From JAJCYL01 sp965206015 (GTDB taxonomy: Bacteria; Bacteroidota; Bacteroidia; Cytophagales; Cyclobacteriaceae), in the NCBI GenBank assembly GCA_965206015.1, contig CBDBIW010000015.1, positions 186,001 through 250,000 of the forward strand: a stretch of DNA of 64,000 bases, written 5' to 3'. Numbering within the stretch: position 1 is the stretch's first letter; every line of letters begins with the position of its first letter. This document shows, in pieces, positions 63,711-64,000 of this stretch. A model generated the notes under the pieces. It was not told the DNA's origin, did no database searches, and was given only the letters and a program-made list of their open reading frames with translations. A program made the position numbers and the translations under genes.

Positions 63711-64000
63711 TTATTCAATATAAGCAATACATTTCAGCTCAATAGCAATAGGAGTTGGAAGACTCTTTATTTCCACTGTTGTTCTACAAGGTCGAACTTC
63801 TTTAAAGTACTCGCCATAGATTTCATTGTAGGTTTTGAAATCATCTTTCATGTTGGTGAGAAACACCGTTACGTCTACCAGATTCTCCCAGCTTGCACCT
63901 GCATCTTCAAGTACGTACCTAATGTTATCAAATACAGAGCAGCATTGTGTGGCTATGTTATATGAAATAATGTTTCCTGCTTCATCCAATTCTACACCGG
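63711..64000 (-). CDS. ridA: RidA-family deaminase, partial
   Basis: The frame runs from the stop at 63711 to beyond the right edge; the codons GVELDEAGN before the first Met continue the protein. TQCCSVFDNIRYVLEDAGAS, DVTVFLTNMKDDF and the RPCRTTVEI block with the conserved Arg are typical. RidA hydrolyses reactive 2-aminoacrylate-type enamines. The N-terminus lies outside the window. Confidence 0.88.
   Translation of the reverse strand, partial: GVELDEAGNIISYNIATQCCSVFDNIRYVLEDAGASWENLVDVTVFLTNMKDDFKTYNEIYGEYFKEVRPCRTTVEIKSLPTPIAIELKCIAYIE

Noticed and set aside
1..64000. tRNA, rRNA, riboswitch and replication-origin signals
   Set aside because: None was recognised by eye. A covariance-model scan would be needed to exclude small RNAs.

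Overview
The window looks like a chromosomal segment of a Bacteroidota bacterium, most likely a marine or environmental member of Cytophagales. The clues are AT-rich DNA, a TAnnTTTG-type -7 box upstream of a ferritin gene, many lipoproteins, a type IX secretion (T9SS) C-terminal sorting domain, family signatures such as DUF4293, DUF3108, DUF1343/NamZ and YifB, and IS families common in that phylum. No rRNA, tRNA or CRISPR array was seen.

Bases 1-11200 are an accessory region. It opens with a tail of integron-type gene cassettes. Three attC-like sites (1276-1395, 2453-2572, 3796-3914) separate four cassettes, and the end boxes of each complete cassette match each other as integron recombination predicts. 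The two complete cassettes share one plan: a homologous leader, a lipoprotein-like precursor whose C-terminal half carries six cysteines and hydrophobic Gly/Ala-rich stretches, and a tiny membrane protein directly behind it. This resembles a bacteriocin/immunity arrangement and is the best candidate for an undescribed system. Then follow a pRiA4b ORF-3-like gene, a frameshifted resolvase, deleted IS4- and IS982-family elements, and a wrecked Mu-like transposable prophage (repressor, Ner-like protein, MuA start, MuB, capsid fragment, a 176-bp MITE). The prophage abuts a truncated M24 peptidase.

Bases 11200-27500 are mostly intact core genes: an S1/P1- or phospholipase C-like enzyme, an RluA-type pseudouridine synthase, a PhoR/PhoB-like pair, DUF3108 and aminopeptidase genes, a tesA/ybbA/ybbP-like divergent cluster, a FabH-like synthase, a DnaJ-TPR protein, NamZ, and a MoeB-rhodanese protein whose sulfur-carrier partner is truncated. 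A decayed IS1 element interrupts this stretch.

Bases 27878-33103 encode a giant repetitive secreted protein (IPT, FG-GAP and DUF5018-like repeats plus a T9SS signal). It is strikingly GC-rich and lies between two gene fragments. Next come a lipoprotein, DUF4293, an alcohol dehydrogenase remnant and uvrA. Bases 38400-45300 hold a second copy of a 175-bp dispersed repeat, a decayed gene, and an inverted duplication of IS5-type remnants flanking an omega-amidase/aminotransferase pair and a sulfatase.

The remainder (45400-64000) is mostly core: an outer-membrane protein, an ECF sigma factor with a small overlapping partner, a MORN-repeat lipoprotein, an exonuclease/lipB/manA operon, yraN, ferritin, an MsbA-like ABC transporter, rpmE2, holB, hemC, yifB and a partial ridA, with more gene relics between them. 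About seventeen broken genes or IS copies are recognisable. Several kept their two ends but lost the middle, pointing to ongoing deletion-driven decay.
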